This document shows, in pieces, positions 27,375-36,813 of a stretch of 64,000 bases of DNA. The stretch is from Bradyrhizobium sp. 170 (GTDB lineage: Bacteria > Pseudomonadota > Alphaproteobacteria > Rhizobiales > Xanthobacteraceae). How positions within the stretch are numbered: the first letter of the stretch is position 1; every line of letters begins with the position of its first letter. The stretch lies in the NCBI RefSeq assembly GCF_023101085.1, contig NZ_CP064703.1:8654501-8718500 (forward strand), read 5' to 3'. Below the pieces are notes generated by a model. The model worked only from the letters and a program-made list of their open reading frames with translations, was not told the DNA's origin and searched no databases. A program made the position numbers and the translations under genes.

Positions 27375-28162
27375 CAATTTTCCTTTCCAAGCGCGCTCTC
27401 ATGCCAGCGCCGTAGTACCAGATGCGAAACTAGCGCCAGCAGCCCATAGATGACAATCCCGGCGACGGACAGCAACAGCAACGCCGCGAACATTCGGGGA
27501 ATGTTGAGGCGATAGCCGGACTCGGCGATCCGGAACGCAAGGCCGGAGCCGGCGCCCGCGGTGCCCGCCGCGATTTCGGCGACCACGGCGCCGATCAGCG
27601 ACAGGCCGCCCGCGATCCGCAAGCCGCCAAGGATATACGGCAGCGCCGCCGGCAATTTCAGGTACCGCAGCGTCTGCAGCCGTGACGCGCCATAGAGTTG
27701 AAACAGCCCGGCCAGATTGCGGTCCACCGAATTCAGCCCAAGCGTGGTGTTGGACAGGACCGGAAAGAAACCGACGATCCAGGCGCAGACGATGACTGCC
27801 GTTTGCTGCGGCAGATAGATCAGCAATAACGGCGCAATTGCGATCACCGGCGTGACCTGCAGGATCACCGCATAGGGAAACAGCGAATATTCCAGCCATT
27901 TCGACTGATTGAACAACAGCGCCAGCGCGATGCCGCCGACGGCCGCGGCGATAAAGCCTTCCAGCGTGGTGAGCAAGGTGACGCCGAGCGATTCCGACAG
28001 CACCGGCCAGTCGCCGACGAGCGTCCAAAACACGAGATAAGGGCTCGGCAGCACGTAAGGCTGGATGTCGTTGACGCGCACCACGAGTTCCCACAGCGCC
28101 AGGCCCGCCGCCAGCACAACGGCTGGCATCAGCATCCGGCCGATATTCGGGAAGGAGCTCAT
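27374..28162 (-). CDS. NitT/TauT-type ABC transporter permease
   Basis: A 262-residue BPD_transp_1 permease with about six membrane helices. The EAA coupling loop is seen in LFQLYGASRLQTLRYLKLPA. Its ATG overlaps the ATPase stop by four bases, and its own stop overlaps the dehydrogenase start. Substrate class by family: sulfonates, nitrate, pyrimidines or related small organics. Confidence 0.88.
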   Translation of the reverse strand: MSSFPNIGRMLMPAVVLAAGLALWELVVRVNDIQPYVLPSPYLVFWTLVGDWPVLSESLGVTLLTTLEGFIAAAVGGIALALLFNQSKWLEYSLFPYAVILQVTPVIAIAPLLLIYLPQQTAVIVCAWIVGFFPVLSNTTLGLNSVDRNLAGLFQLYGASRLQTLRYLKLPAALPYILGGLRIAGGLSLIGAVVAEIAAGTAGAGSGLAFRIAESGYRLNIPRMFAALLLLSVAGIVIYGLLALVSHLVLRRWHESALGKEN

Positions 28163-28971
28163 GCGCTGCGTTGCCCGGAATAGGAAGGCGCGAGCGCGCT
28201 GGAAACCTCGCGGCAATAGGCGGCATATTCGGCCGAGGTGCGAAACTCCTCCCCGCGCGGCCCCACCGTGGCGATGCGAAATTCGCTGGCGAGACGGCCC
28301 GGCCGCGCCGTCATCACGGTCACCCGCTGCGACAGGTAGACCGACTCGAACACCGAATGGGTGACGAAGATGACGGTCTTGTGCAGCCTGCGCCACAGAT
28401 CAAGCAGATCGTTGTTGAGCCGAAAGCGCGTGATCTCGTCGAGCGCCGCGAACGGCTCGTCCAGCAGCAGAATATCCGGGTCGGTGACGAGCGCACGCGC
28501 CAATGAGGCCCGCATCTTCATGCCGCCGGATAATTCACGGGGGTATGCATCGGCAAATTCGGAAAGGCCGACCTGCACCAGCGCCTCCTCGATGCGGCTG
28601 TCGGCATCGGTCGCCGGCGCATGCGAAAGTTTCAGCGGCAGGCGAACGTTTTCACGCACGCTTGCCCACGGCATCAGGGTAGGCTCCTGAAACACGAAGC
28701 CGATGGGATGCCGCCCATCCTTCCTGTGGGCGCGATGGGAAACGTTCACCGTGCCCGCGCTCGGCGCGCTGAGCCCCGCGATCAGCCGCAGCGCGGTCGA
28801 TTTTCCGCAGCCGGAAGGCCCGAGCAACGAGACGAACTCGCCTTTTGCGACATCGAGATCGAGCGGCCCGAGCGCGGTCACGCCGTTATCATAGATCTTG
28901 GTAACGGCGCGCAGGCGCACCGCAAGGCCCGCCGCATCGATATCCGTCTCGGACAAAGCAGGCTCGGCCAT
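28159..28971 (-). CDS. NitT/TauT-type ABC transporter ATP-binding protein
   Basis: A 270-residue ATPase with Walker A GPSGCGKST, signature LSGGMKMRASLARAL and Walker B ILLLDEPF, with the switch His in VTHSVFES. The tail is typical of SsuB/TauB relatives. The gene starts six bases after the receptor stop and is joined to the permease by an ATGA overlap. Confidence 0.9.
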   Translation of the reverse strand: MAEPALSETDIDAAGLAVRLRAVTKIYDNGVTALGPLDLDVAKGEFVSLLGPSGCGKSTALRLIAGLSAPSAGTVNVSHRAHRKDGRHPIGFVFQEPTLMPWASVRENVRLPLKLSHAPATDADSRIEEALVQVGLSEFADAYPRELSGGMKMRASLARALVTDPDILLLDEPFAALDEITRFRLNNDLLDLWRRLHKTVIFVTHSVFESVYLSQRVTVMTARPGRLASEFRIATVGPRGEEFRTSAEYAAYCREVSSALAPSYSGQRSA

Positions 28972-28977
28972 CTCGCG

Positions 28978-29997
28978 TCAGTTCTTCGGCCGCAGATCGA
29001 CACCGACGCCCTTGTTGACGAAGCGCAACGTGTAGGCCTGGCGGTAGTCGATATCGCGGCGAACCACGCCGGCCCGCACCATCTTGTCGAAGAAGCTCGC
29101 CACGCGCGCGTCGGTCATGGCGCCGATGCCGTCGCGCAAGGTATCGCCGGAATCGACGATGCCGTATTCCTTCATCTTGGTGACGGAATAACCGAGCAAC
29201 TCGTCGGTCATTTCCGGGTTCATCTTCTTGATCATCGCATTGCCGGCCGAATTGTCGCCGTAGAGATAATTGTACCAGCCAATGGAGGAAGCATCGACGA
29301 AGCGCTGAACGAGGTCGGGCTTCTTGTCGACGATCTCGTGGCGGGTCTCGATCAGCGTCGAATAGGCGTTGAAGCCGTGATCGGCGAGCAGGATCACGCC
29401 CGGCTTGAAGCCCGCGGCCTTCTCGACGGCGTAGGGTTCCGACGTGACATAGCCTTGCATCGCGCTCTGCTTGTTGACGATAAAGGGCTGCGAATTGAAG
29501 GTGTAGGGTTTCACCTTGCTCTCGCTGAACCCGTATTCGGACTTCAGCCACTGGAAATAGCTCGCGACGCCTTCCTTGGACACGAATAGCGTGAGCGGCT
29601 TGAGATCCTCGAGTTTTGCAATTTTGGTTTCCGGATGGGTCAGGAAAACCTGCGGATCCTTCTGGAAGATGGCCGCGACGGCGACCACCGGTACGTTGTT
29701 GGTGACCGCGTCGAAGGATTGCAGCGTGTTCGCGGTCATGAAGAAGTCGATTTTGCCGGCGGTCAGCAGGATGCGATTGTTGGTGTTGGGACCACCCGGC
29801 ACGATGGTGACGTCGAGGCCGTATTTCTTGTAGGTGCCGTCGGCGACCGCCTGGAAGAAGCCGCCATGTTCGGCCTCCGCCACCCAGTTGGTTCCAAACG
29901 ACACCTTGTCGAGGGTCTGCGCGCGCGCCGGCATCAGCGCCGCAGCCAGCGCCAGAAGACCTGCGGTTAACGCTCGCGTCAAAAAGGCCGGGTTCAT
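28978..29997 (-). CDS. NMT1/THI5-like ABC substrate-binding protein
   Basis: A 339-residue periplasmic receptor. A Sec signal peptide ends at ARAQT. The mature part has the NMT1/THI5-like pattern (VSFGTNWVAEAEHGGFFQAV, YKKYGLDVTIVPGGP, ILLTAGKIDFFM). Relatives bind thiamine-pyrimidine precursors, taurine or riboflavin. The neighbouring creatininase-type amidohydrolase hints at a cyclic amide or formamido-pyrimidine substrate; this is inference. First gene of a five-gene operon. Confidence 0.85.
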   Translation of the reverse strand: MNPAFLTRALTAGLLALAAALMPARAQTLDKVSFGTNWVAEAEHGGFFQAVADGTYKKYGLDVTIVPGGPNTNNRILLTAGKIDFFMTANTLQSFDAVTNNVPVVAVAAIFQKDPQVFLTHPETKIAKLEDLKPLTLFVSKEGVASYFQWLKSEYGFSESKVKPYTFNSQPFIVNKQSAMQGYVTSEPYAVEKAAGFKPGVILLADHGFNAYSTLIETRHEIVDKKPDLVQRFVDASSIGWYNYLYGDNSAGNAMIKKMNPEMTDELLGYSVTKMKEYGIVDSGDTLRDGIGAMTDARVASFFDKMVRAGVVRRDIDYRQAYTLRFVNKGVGVDLRPKN

Positions 29998-30146
29998 GAT
30001 TGGACTCCGTCGATCGTTCTGGCCCATGATGGGAGGCAATGGACGTAAGACAACGTCCCCCAAGGGTTTGATTTTAGGGGTTGGATCAGTCCCCGGAATA
30101 TCTAACAAACTACCCTGCAAATTCATCCAAAGAAACGCTTCGCTCG

Positions 30147-30956
30147 ATGGCTTCAACCGTTCCGCCCCGCGACTGGACCGACATCCACTGGCCGGATATT
30201 GCCAGGACCGACGCCGCGCGCTGGATCGCGGTGCTGCCGCTGGCGGCGACCGAACAGCACGGCCCGCATCTGCCGCTGGAAACCGACGTCCTGATCGGCG
30301 AGGCCTATCTGGCGCGGGTGCGCGAGCTGCTGCCTGTAGCACTTCCCGTCACTTTTCTGCCGCTGCAGCCGGTCGGCATTTCCACCGAACATATCGATTA
30401 CCCGGGCACGCTGACGCTGCCGACCGTTGTCGCATTGAAGGAGTGGATGGCGATCGGCGAGAGTGTCGCGCGATCGGGCATCCGCAAGCTCGTGATCGTG
30501 ACGAGCCATGGCGGTAACAGCGCGGCGATGTCGCTGGTGGCGCAGGATCTGCGCGCGCATCACGGGCTTCTCGTGGTCACGACGAGCTGGTCGCGCTTCG
30601 GTGCGCCGGATGGATTGTTTTCCGCGGAAGAGCTGCGTCATGGCATTCACGGCGGCGCGGTCGAGACGTCGATCATGCTGGCGCGCTATCCGCACACCGT
30701 GCGGCGAGAGGCGATCGCGGATTTTCATCCCGCCAGCATCGCGATGGAGAAAAAATTTCGTTGGCTCTCGGCGCATCGGCCGGTCCCCTTTGCGTGGCAG
30801 ACGCAGGATCTGCATGAAAGCGGCGCGGTCGGCGACGCCACCAAAGCCTCCGCGGAGAAGGGCGAACAACTGCTCGATCACGGCGCACGCGCGTTCTGCG
30901 AATTGCTCGACGATGTCGACAAATTCGATCCGGAATTGTTTCTTCGTAAAGCATAG
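30147..30956 (+). CDS. creatininase-family amidohydrolase
   Basis: A 269-residue metal-dependent amidase of the creatininase fold. Ligands are visible in ATEQHGPHLPLETD (Glu, His, Asp), SHGGN (His) and GGAVETS (Glu), all as in creatinine amidohydrolase and formylpyrimidine deformylases. It is divergent from the ABC operon, 150 bases away, so it probably handles the same imported molecule. ATG 30147 is preferred; the open frame reaches back to 30081. Confidence 0.85.
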   Translation: MASTVPPRDWTDIHWPDIARTDAARWIAVLPLAATEQHGPHLPLETDVLIGEAYLARVRELLPVALPVTFLPLQPVGISTEHIDYPGTLTLPTVVALKEWMAIGESVARSGIRKLVIVTSHGGNSAAMSLVAQDLRAHHGLLVVTTSWSRFGAPDGLFSAEELRHGIHGGAVETSIMLARYPHTVRREAIADFHPASIAMEKKFRWLSAHRPVPFAWQTQDLHESGAVGDATKASAEKGEQLLDHGARAFCELLDDVDKFDPELFLRKA

Positions 30957-31108
30957 AATCCCGATTTATTCTCGTAACCATCTGAAATATCGAAGAAATA
31001 AACGACGAAACCATATTTCCAGCCGTCGCCTCGAACCGCTTTCGAGGAGCCTCCGTCCAACTGGGCATGCGGACCACAATGGCCGCTCAACACAGGATGG
31101 AGACTTCC

Positions 31109-31369
31109 ATGTCGATCAAGACCAAGTTCGCCGCTCTCGCCCTCGCTACCCTTGCCGTTACCGGCACGATCGCTTCCACCACCCAGGCGCAAGCCAAGCC
31201 GCTGCACTGGGGTGTCGGAGCCGGCCTCGTTGGCGCCGCCATCGTCGGCACCGCGATCGCCGCTTCTGGCCCCGGCTACTACTACGACGGCTATCGCCGC
31301 TGCGGCTGGGTTCGCCAGTTCGACGCTTTCGGCAATTACATCGGCCGCGTCCGGACCTGCGGTTACTGA
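31109..31369 (+). CDS. small secreted hypothetical protein
   Basis: An 86-residue exported protein: a signal peptide of about 30 residues ending in TQAQA, a Gly/Ala-rich hydrophobic stretch (GVGAGLVGAAIVGTAIAAS), and a Tyr/Arg-rich tail with two cysteines (YRRCGWVRQFD, VRTCGY). The type is common in Bradyrhizobium; its function is unknown. GGAG lies six bases before ATG 31109; an ATG at 31097 would add four residues. Confidence 0.65.
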   Translation: MSIKTKFAALALATLAVTGTIASTTQAQAKPLHWGVGAGLVGAAIVGTAIAASGPGYYYDGYRRCGWVRQFDAFGNYIGRVRTCGY

Positions 31370-31865
31370 TTTCTTCGGCTGACTTGGTTTCTGTTTGAGA
31401 AGCGTTCTCTTCAAACAACCACTTCAGACCCCCAAAACGCTTCTCGTGGATTTGCGTCCAGCACGGGCGCCTCATCCACCCCGTGCTGAACCCGACCCGC
31501 CCGGTTGTCCCCCCGGGCGGGTCACCCTTTTTTGGGATGCAGGCTGGCCGCCGAGCCCGGCTCGTCGCGATGTGTCGGCGATGTCTCCGAACACCCGTCA
31601 GCGATCTGTCCGAACGGTAGCGGCAACGGCGATGACGTGTTGCAACCACGTCACGCAACGGTGCCATCTAACCGCAGTCGCGGGGTCCTCTTCTTGCTAT
31701 TGCGAATTACTTGCAATAAGGGTCGGGCGTAAATGGCGGAATGATCCCGATCTGGCGCTGATCGGGGAGGAACCGCGGGAATTTCGGGGGGCGGCGGGGT
31801 TGATGCCTTCAATCGTTGGGTGGCGGCAGGCATTCGAATCTGCAGTGATGGCAAGCAGCGACAGC
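31370..31865. other. gap of about 500 bases
   Basis: It holds the terminator at 31494 and then a long leader before the two-barrel protein. The reading frame of that protein stays open through most of the gap, but the N-terminal translation before 31803 lacks coding character and precedes the signal peptide. ATGs at 31803 and 31848 are alternative starts. No RNA gene seen. Confidence 0.5.
31494..31533 (+). terminator. strong intrinsic terminator
   Basis: An 11-base stem GACCCGCCCGG/CCGGGCGGGTC with an eight-base loop is followed within five bases by TTTTTT. It ends the transcript of the small secreted protein at 31109. Confidence 0.85.
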
Positions 31866-33896
31866 ATGGGTCGCACCGGGAATGTCCGCACTGTGAACCG
31901 CAACCGCCGATCCCTGGAATATGCGCTGGCCAGCGCCGCGTTCGGCGCGCTGGCGCTCGGCAGTCCGGCAATTGCGGCCGACCTGCCGCTCAAGGCGCTG
32001 CATCTTCGTCCGGCGTTCGACTGGAGCGGCTTCTATCTCGGCGGCCATGTCGGCTACGGCGGCGGCAGCTTCGGTCCCGGTACCAATCCGCTGCCGCTGC
32101 AAGGCGTGTTCTTTCCCCACAGCATCACGGGCCTGATTGGCGGCTATCAGGCCGGCTACAATTTTCAGCTCCCGAACAATCTGGTGTTGGGCGCCGAGGC
32201 CGATGTTTCGTTCCTGAGCACGCTTGATCGTCCAAGGCTTGCGCCGGCCCCTTTCAACACCAGCTTCGACTACATTGCCACGGTCCGGGGACGCGTCGGA
32301 TACGCATTCGGAACGCTGCTGCCCTATGTGACCGGCGGCGCCGCCTGGGCCCGAACCCGCGTCGACGTCAATGATGTCGACGGCAGCCTGTTATCCGAGC
32401 GGGGGCACGCACCTCTTGGCTGGACCGCAGGTATTGGCGTCGAATATGCCGCCGATGCCAAATGGAGTGCAAAAATCGAATATGGCTACATCGATCTGGG
32501 AGCCCGAACCTACGGGCTTGCGGATGTATCGCTGCCGGACGTCGCCATCGACCCGAAGGTCCACACCGTCAAACTCGGATTGAACTACAAGATCTGGGAC
32601 GGGCCGCCTTCGGCGACGTCAGGCGATTACGCCATCAAGCCACCCACCCCTCCCGTATCCAGGGACTGGAACGTCCACGCCCAGACGACCTTCATATCGC
32701 AGGGCTATCCGAGCTTCCGCTCGCCGTATCAAGGTACGAACAGCCTGCCCGGCGACGGACGCGTGAGAGAGACCTGGACGGTCGGAGCCTTTCTCGGGTG
32801 GCGGTTGTGGGACGGCGGAGAGCTCTATTTTGGTCCGGAGCTTGCGCAGGGCTTTGGAATCGGCGGCACATTAGGCCTGGGAGGTTTTTCAAACGGCGAA
32901 GCACAGAAAGGCGGTGCCGAGTATCCGAGATTCCGCGCTCAGCGCTATTTCTTCCGGCAGACGTTCGGGCTGGGAGGCGAGCAGGAAGAAGTCGCGGATG
33001 CGCCCAATCAGTTGCCGGGCAAACGCGACATCGACCGGGTCACGGTAACGGTCGGACGATTTGCGGTCGGCGATTTCTTTGACGGCAATTCCTACGCAAA
33101 AGATCCACGCGTGGACTTCATGAACTGGGCAATGTGGGCGTCGGCCGCCTATGACTTTCCGGCCGACCTCCCCGGATTTACCCGCGGCGCCGTCGTCGAA
33201 CTCAACCGCAAGGATTGGGCCGTGCGCGCCGGCCTGTTCCAGGTGCCGTCCGCTCCTAACAGCGATGTCCTCACCTTCAAGACCGGCGGCGCGGTGGTCG
33301 AATTCGAAGAACGTCACACCGTGTTCGACCAGCCCGGCAAACTGCGGCTCGGCATCTTCGCCAATCGCGGCAATACCGGCAACTACCGCAACGCGCTGGC
33401 GATCAGCGCCGCAGACCCGGCGCTCGACATCAACAACGTCATGACAGACATCCAGCGCCAAAATCTAAAATACGGATTTTACGTCAACGCCGAACAACAG
33501 CTCATGAAGGATGTCGGCCTGTTCGCCCGTGCGAGCTGGAACGACGGCCGGAACCAAATCCTGTCCTTTACCGACATTGATCGCAGCGTTTCGGCAGGCC
33601 TGTCGGTCAAGGGCAGCTATTGGGGACGGCCGAGCGATACATTCGGTCTGGGCGGTGCAATCAACGGACTCTCCGGCGCGCACCGCGATTTCCTGGCGGC
33701 CGGCGGCCTCGGCCTGTTGATCGGCGACGGCCGTCTCAACTACAGCAACGAACGAATCCTCGAGACCTACTACGCCTACGCGATCGACAAGAACTTCACC
33801 CTCACCGCCGATTACCAGTTGATCACCAACCCCGCCTATAACGCCGACCGCGGCCCGGTCCACATCTTCTCCGGGCGCTTCCACGGCGAGTTTTAG
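31866..33896 (+). CDS. outer-membrane protein fusing an Omp25-like barrel to an OprB porin
   Basis: A ~676-residue outer-membrane protein. The signal peptide (RRSLEYALASAAFGALALG) ends at AIAAD. Residues ~45-250 form an 8-stranded Omp25/Omp31-like barrel (WSGFYLGGHVGYGGGSFG, ITGLIGGYQAGYNFQ, VHTVKLGLNYKIW). After a Pro-rich linker (IKPPTPPVSRDW), residues ~265-676 read as a carbohydrate porin OprB domain (FGLGGAINGLSGAH, LETYYAYAIDKNFTLTADYQ, IFSGRFHGEF). The start is uncertain: ATG 31866 lies closest to the signal peptide; 31848 and 31803 are in frame and none has a good ribosome site. Confidence 0.75.
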   Translation: MGRTGNVRTVNRNRRSLEYALASAAFGALALGSPAIAADLPLKALHLRPAFDWSGFYLGGHVGYGGGSFGPGTNPLPLQGVFFPHSITGLIGGYQAGYNFQLPNNLVLGAEADVSFLSTLDRPRLAPAPFNTSFDYIATVRGRVGYAFGTLLPYVTGGAAWARTRVDVNDVDGSLLSERGHAPLGWTAGIGVEYAADAKWSAKIEYGYIDLGARTYGLADVSLPDVAIDPKVHTVKLGLNYKIWDGPPSATSGDYAIKPPTPPVSRDWNVHAQTTFISQGYPSFRSPYQGTNSLPGDGRVRETWTVGAFLGWRLWDGGELYFGPELAQGFGIGGTLGLGGFSNGEAQKGGAEYPRFRAQRYFFRQTFGLGGEQEEVADAPNQLPGKRDIDRVTVTVGRFAVGDFFDGNSYAKDPRVDFMNWAMWASAAYDFPADLPGFTRGAVVELNRKDWAVRAGLFQVPSAPNSDVLTFKTGGAVVEFEERHTVFDQPGKLRLGIFANRGNTGNYRNALAISAADPALDINNVMTDIQRQNLKYGFYVNAEQQLMKDVGLFARASWNDGRNQILSFTDIDRSVSAGLSVKGSYWGRPSDTFGLGGAINGLSGAHRDFLAAGGLGLLIGDGRLNYSNERILETYYAYAIDKNFTLTADYQLITNPAYNADRGPVHIFSGRFHGEF

Positions 33897-33931
33897 CTGA
33901 TTTTCTGCGTCGCCCTTGCGAAAGCGGCGAC

Positions 33932-34018
33932 GTAGCCCGGATGTAGCGCAGCGCAATCCGGGTAAGCCTGTCCGCAGGCGAGATGTTCCCGGATTGCGCT
34001 TCGCTCCATCCGGGCTAC
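33932..34018. repeat. palindromic repeat family A, copy 1
   Basis: GTAGCCCGGATGTAGCGCAG and its near-inverse end (TTCGCTCCATCCGGGCTAC) flank a short centre, forming a long imperfect hairpin. It sits between convergent genes. A second copy is at 36814. Confidence 0.8.
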
Positions 34019-34035
34019 GCGGTCGAATTCGCGCC

Positions 34036-35667
34036 TTACCCCACCGGCTGGAACGAATCCGTGCGCGCCATCGCCCAGGCATCGCGGAAGCGCGGATCCT
34101 GGGTGCCTTCGATCAACTCGCCCGGCCGCAGCGACGGGTAGAGCTTCGCAAATGACATTACCTCGGTGCTCGACGTTCGCTTCGAGAAGTGGATCGACCG
34201 CAACTGCTGCGGATGGTCGAGGCCGGCGGCGGCGAGAAGCTCGGACAACGCGTGCAGGGTGGCGTGATGGTAGCTGTAGACCCGCTCGGTCTTGAGCGGC
34301 ACCACCAGCGCCCGGGCGCGCAAGGGATCCTGCGTGCTCACACCGGTCGGACAGCGATCGGTGTGGCAGCTCAAGGACTGGATGCAGCCGAGAGCGAACA
34401 TGAAGCCGCGCGCGGAATTACACCAGTCGGCGCCGATCGCCATGGCGCGGGCCATGTCGAAGGCGGTCGCGATCTTGCCGGCGGCGCCGATCCTGACGCG
34501 GTCGCGCGCATTGATGCCGATCAGCGCGTTATGGACGAAACTGACGCCCTCACGCATCGGCATACCCAGATGATCCATGAACTCCAGCGGCGCCGCGCCG
34601 GTGCCGCCCTCATTGCCGTCGACGACGATGAAGTCAGGATAAATGCCGGTCTCCAGCATCGCCTTGCAGATCGCCAGGAATTCCCAGGGATGGCCGACAC
34701 ACATCTTGAACCCGGTCGGCTTGCCGCCCGACAGCCTGCGCATCTCGCCGATAAACGCCATCATCTGCAGTGGCGTTGAAAACGCGCGGTGGGTGGCCGG
34801 CGAGATGCAATCCTCGCCCATCGCGACGCCCCGGATTTTGGAGATCTCCGTCGACACTTTGGCTGCCGGCAGCACGCCGCCATGTCCGGGCTTGGCGCCC
34901 TGGCTGATCTTGAGTTCGACCATCTTGATCTGGTCGTCGGCCGCGACGCGGGCGAATTCTTCCGGGTTGAACGAACCATCGCGGTTGCGGCAGCCGAAAT
35001 AGCCGGAGCCGATCTCCCAGATGAGGTCGCCGCCGTTTTCGCGGTGATAGGGACTGACACCGCCCTCACCGGTGTCATGCGCGAAGCCGCCCCTCTTGGC
35101 GCCTATGTTCAGCGCGCGCACGGCGTTGGGGCTGAGCGCGCCAAAACTCATCGCCGAGATGTTGAAGACCGATGCCGAATAAGGCTTGGTGCAATCCGGT
35201 CCGCCGATGGTGACGCGAAATTCAGCGCCGCTACGAGCCTTCGGCGCCACCGAATGATGCATCCATTCGTAACCCTCGCGATAGACGTCTTCCTGGGTAC
35301 CGAACGGCCGCTTGTCGAGTTGCATCTTGGCGCGCTGATAGACCAGGGCGCGGGTGTCGCGGGAGAACGGCATGCCGTCCTTTTCGCTCTCGAAGAAGTA
35401 CTGCCGTATCTCGGGGCGAATTTCCTCGAGCAGGAAACGAATATGCGCTGATATCGGATAGTTGCGCAAAACCGCGTGGTTCTTTTGCAGGAGATCGCGA
35501 ATGCCGAGAAATGTGAGGGCGCCGAAAATCACGATCGGGATCAGCAGAATTTCCCACACCTTGAGATTATGGTCGAAAATCCCGATGCCGATCAGCAATG
35601 CCGTGACGACGGCGCAGACCGTCAAAATGATGTAGCGTGGCGAGAACGGAAGCAGCAGCGTTTCCAT
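34036..35667 (-). CDS. membrane-anchored FMN-binding glutamate-synthase-like protein
   Basis: A 543-residue protein with two N-terminal membrane helices (residues ~10-60), then the FMN/3Fe-4S TIM-barrel domain of glutamate synthase large subunits. Barrel marks are AMSFGALSPNAVRALN, GEGGVSPYH, GAKPGHGGVLP and DGNEGGTGAAP. The iron-sulfur cysteines are in CIQSLSCHTDRCPTG. It lacks the glutaminase and GXGXG C-terminal domains, so it cannot be a full GltB; the small subunit is not nearby. Stand-alone members have unknown substrates. Confidence 0.85.
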   Translation of the reverse strand: METLLLPFSPRYIILTVCAVVTALLIGIGIFDHNLKVWEILLIPIVIFGALTFLGIRDLLQKNHAVLRNYPISAHIRFLLEEIRPEIRQYFFESEKDGMPFSRDTRALVYQRAKMQLDKRPFGTQEDVYREGYEWMHHSVAPKARSGAEFRVTIGGPDCTKPYSASVFNISAMSFGALSPNAVRALNIGAKRGGFAHDTGEGGVSPYHRENGGDLIWEIGSGYFGCRNRDGSFNPEEFARVAADDQIKMVELKISQGAKPGHGGVLPAAKVSTEISKIRGVAMGEDCISPATHRAFSTPLQMMAFIGEMRRLSGGKPTGFKMCVGHPWEFLAICKAMLETGIYPDFIVVDGNEGGTGAAPLEFMDHLGMPMREGVSFVHNALIGINARDRVRIGAAGKIATAFDMARAMAIGADWCNSARGFMFALGCIQSLSCHTDRCPTGVSTQDPLRARALVVPLKTERVYSYHHATLHALSELLAAAGLDHPQQLRSIHFSKRTSSTEVMSFAKLYPSLRPGELIEGTQDPRFRDAWAMARTDSFQPVG

Positions 35668-35847
35668 GGAACCCCTCAGCCGGATTGTCGCATCGCCAGT
35701 GCCAGCTTAGTCCAACCGCCGGAACGAGCGCTACACGATATACGGAACGGTACTCACGGAAGTGACGACGGCTCGAAAAAATAGTTGGCGGCTTGAATAA
35801 ATCTGTCGCCTTTTGCAGTGCAGCGTAACGGCCCGGCGCCCAACCAC

Positions 35848-36720
35848 TCAGTGGCTGTGCAACCGCATCTCGTGCGGAATCTTGCCCTGCTGCAGGCCGT
35901 GCTGGGCGAGCCAGGCGTCGGTGGAGAGAATGGCGCGGTCGATATGATCGGCGGTTCGCGAGAAATCGTAAGGTGAACCAACCAGCGGGCAGAGCGGCGG
36001 CACCACGAAATACTCGATATCGGGCGCAAGCGCTTCGAGCTCGTTGACCAGTTGCCGCGCGATCAGGAGCGTGAGCGCGTGCAGCGCGTTGGCGACCGCC
36101 CCGACCGGCGGCGCCTGGTTCGCGCAGGCGTGACCGGTCGGCAGAATGATCAGGCGCCTGGCGCCCTTGTTCACCGCGACCTGTATCGGCGTGTTGCTGG
36201 AGATCGCGCCATCGGCGAGATAATAGCCCTTGTAGCGGATCGGCGAGAACGCGCCCGGGATCGCGGTGGACGCAACGATCGCCTCCGCTGTGGAGCCTTC
36301 CGACAGCACCACGCTGTCGCCGGAAACGATGTCGGTGGTGACGATATGCACCGGCAGCTTCGCCTCCTCCAGGTTGCGATAGGGGATGTGATCCTCGATC
36401 AGCTTGCGGATGCCGTCATGGGGGATCAGGAAATCGCGGCGCCACAAAAAGCTCAGCACCGTCCGCCAGCTCATCGGAAAGATGTCGTGCCGGGTCAAGC
36501 CGCGCCAGATCGCAGCGAGCCGCTGCACGCCATCGAGCGTGGGATCGCCGGCATAGAACGCGCCGTTCAGGGCGCCAACGCTGCAGCCGACCACCATATC
36601 AGCGGCGACGCCGTGGGCGGCGAGCGAATGCAGCATGCCCACCTGGATGGCCCCGAAGCTGCCGCCGCCCGCAAACACAAAGGCGGTTTTTGCCGGACCG
36701 ATCTCATCGCGTACCGACAC
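35848..36720 (-). CDS. patatin-like phospholipase 2
   Basis: A ~290-residue patatin family acyl hydrolase, a distant paralogue of the one at 10.5 kb. The oxyanion loop is FAGGGSFGA, the nucleophile elbow GCSVG (Ser near residue 47) and the Asp is in YYLADGAISSN. GTG 36720 has GAGGGAG seven bases upstream; GTG 36726 would sit almost on it. No signal peptide. Repeat A copy 2 lies upstream. Confidence 0.85.
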   Translation of the reverse strand: MSVRDEIGPAKTAFVFAGGGSFGAIQVGMLHSLAAHGVAADMVVGCSVGALNGAFYAGDPTLDGVQRLAAIWRGLTRHDIFPMSWRTVLSFLWRRDFLIPHDGIRKLIEDHIPYRNLEEAKLPVHIVTTDIVSGDSVVLSEGSTAEAIVASTAIPGAFSPIRYKGYYLADGAISSNTPIQVAVNKGARRLIILPTGHACANQAPPVGAVANALHALTLLIARQLVNELEALAPDIEYFVVPPLCPLVGSPYDFSRTADHIDRAILSTDAWLAQHGLQQGKIPHEMRLHSH

Positions 36721-36813
36721 GCACACACTCCCTCATCGCCGCGTCGGCAACAGGCCGCGCGACGTTGAGGTGGTTATAGCAGTGGGGGAATGGGGTGGGC
36801 TACTGGGGTGCCC

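Noticed and set aside
31395..31865. N-terminal extension of the two-barrel protein back to 31395
   Set aside because: The frame is open, but it runs through a strong terminator and precedes the signal peptide, so it is leader rather than protein.
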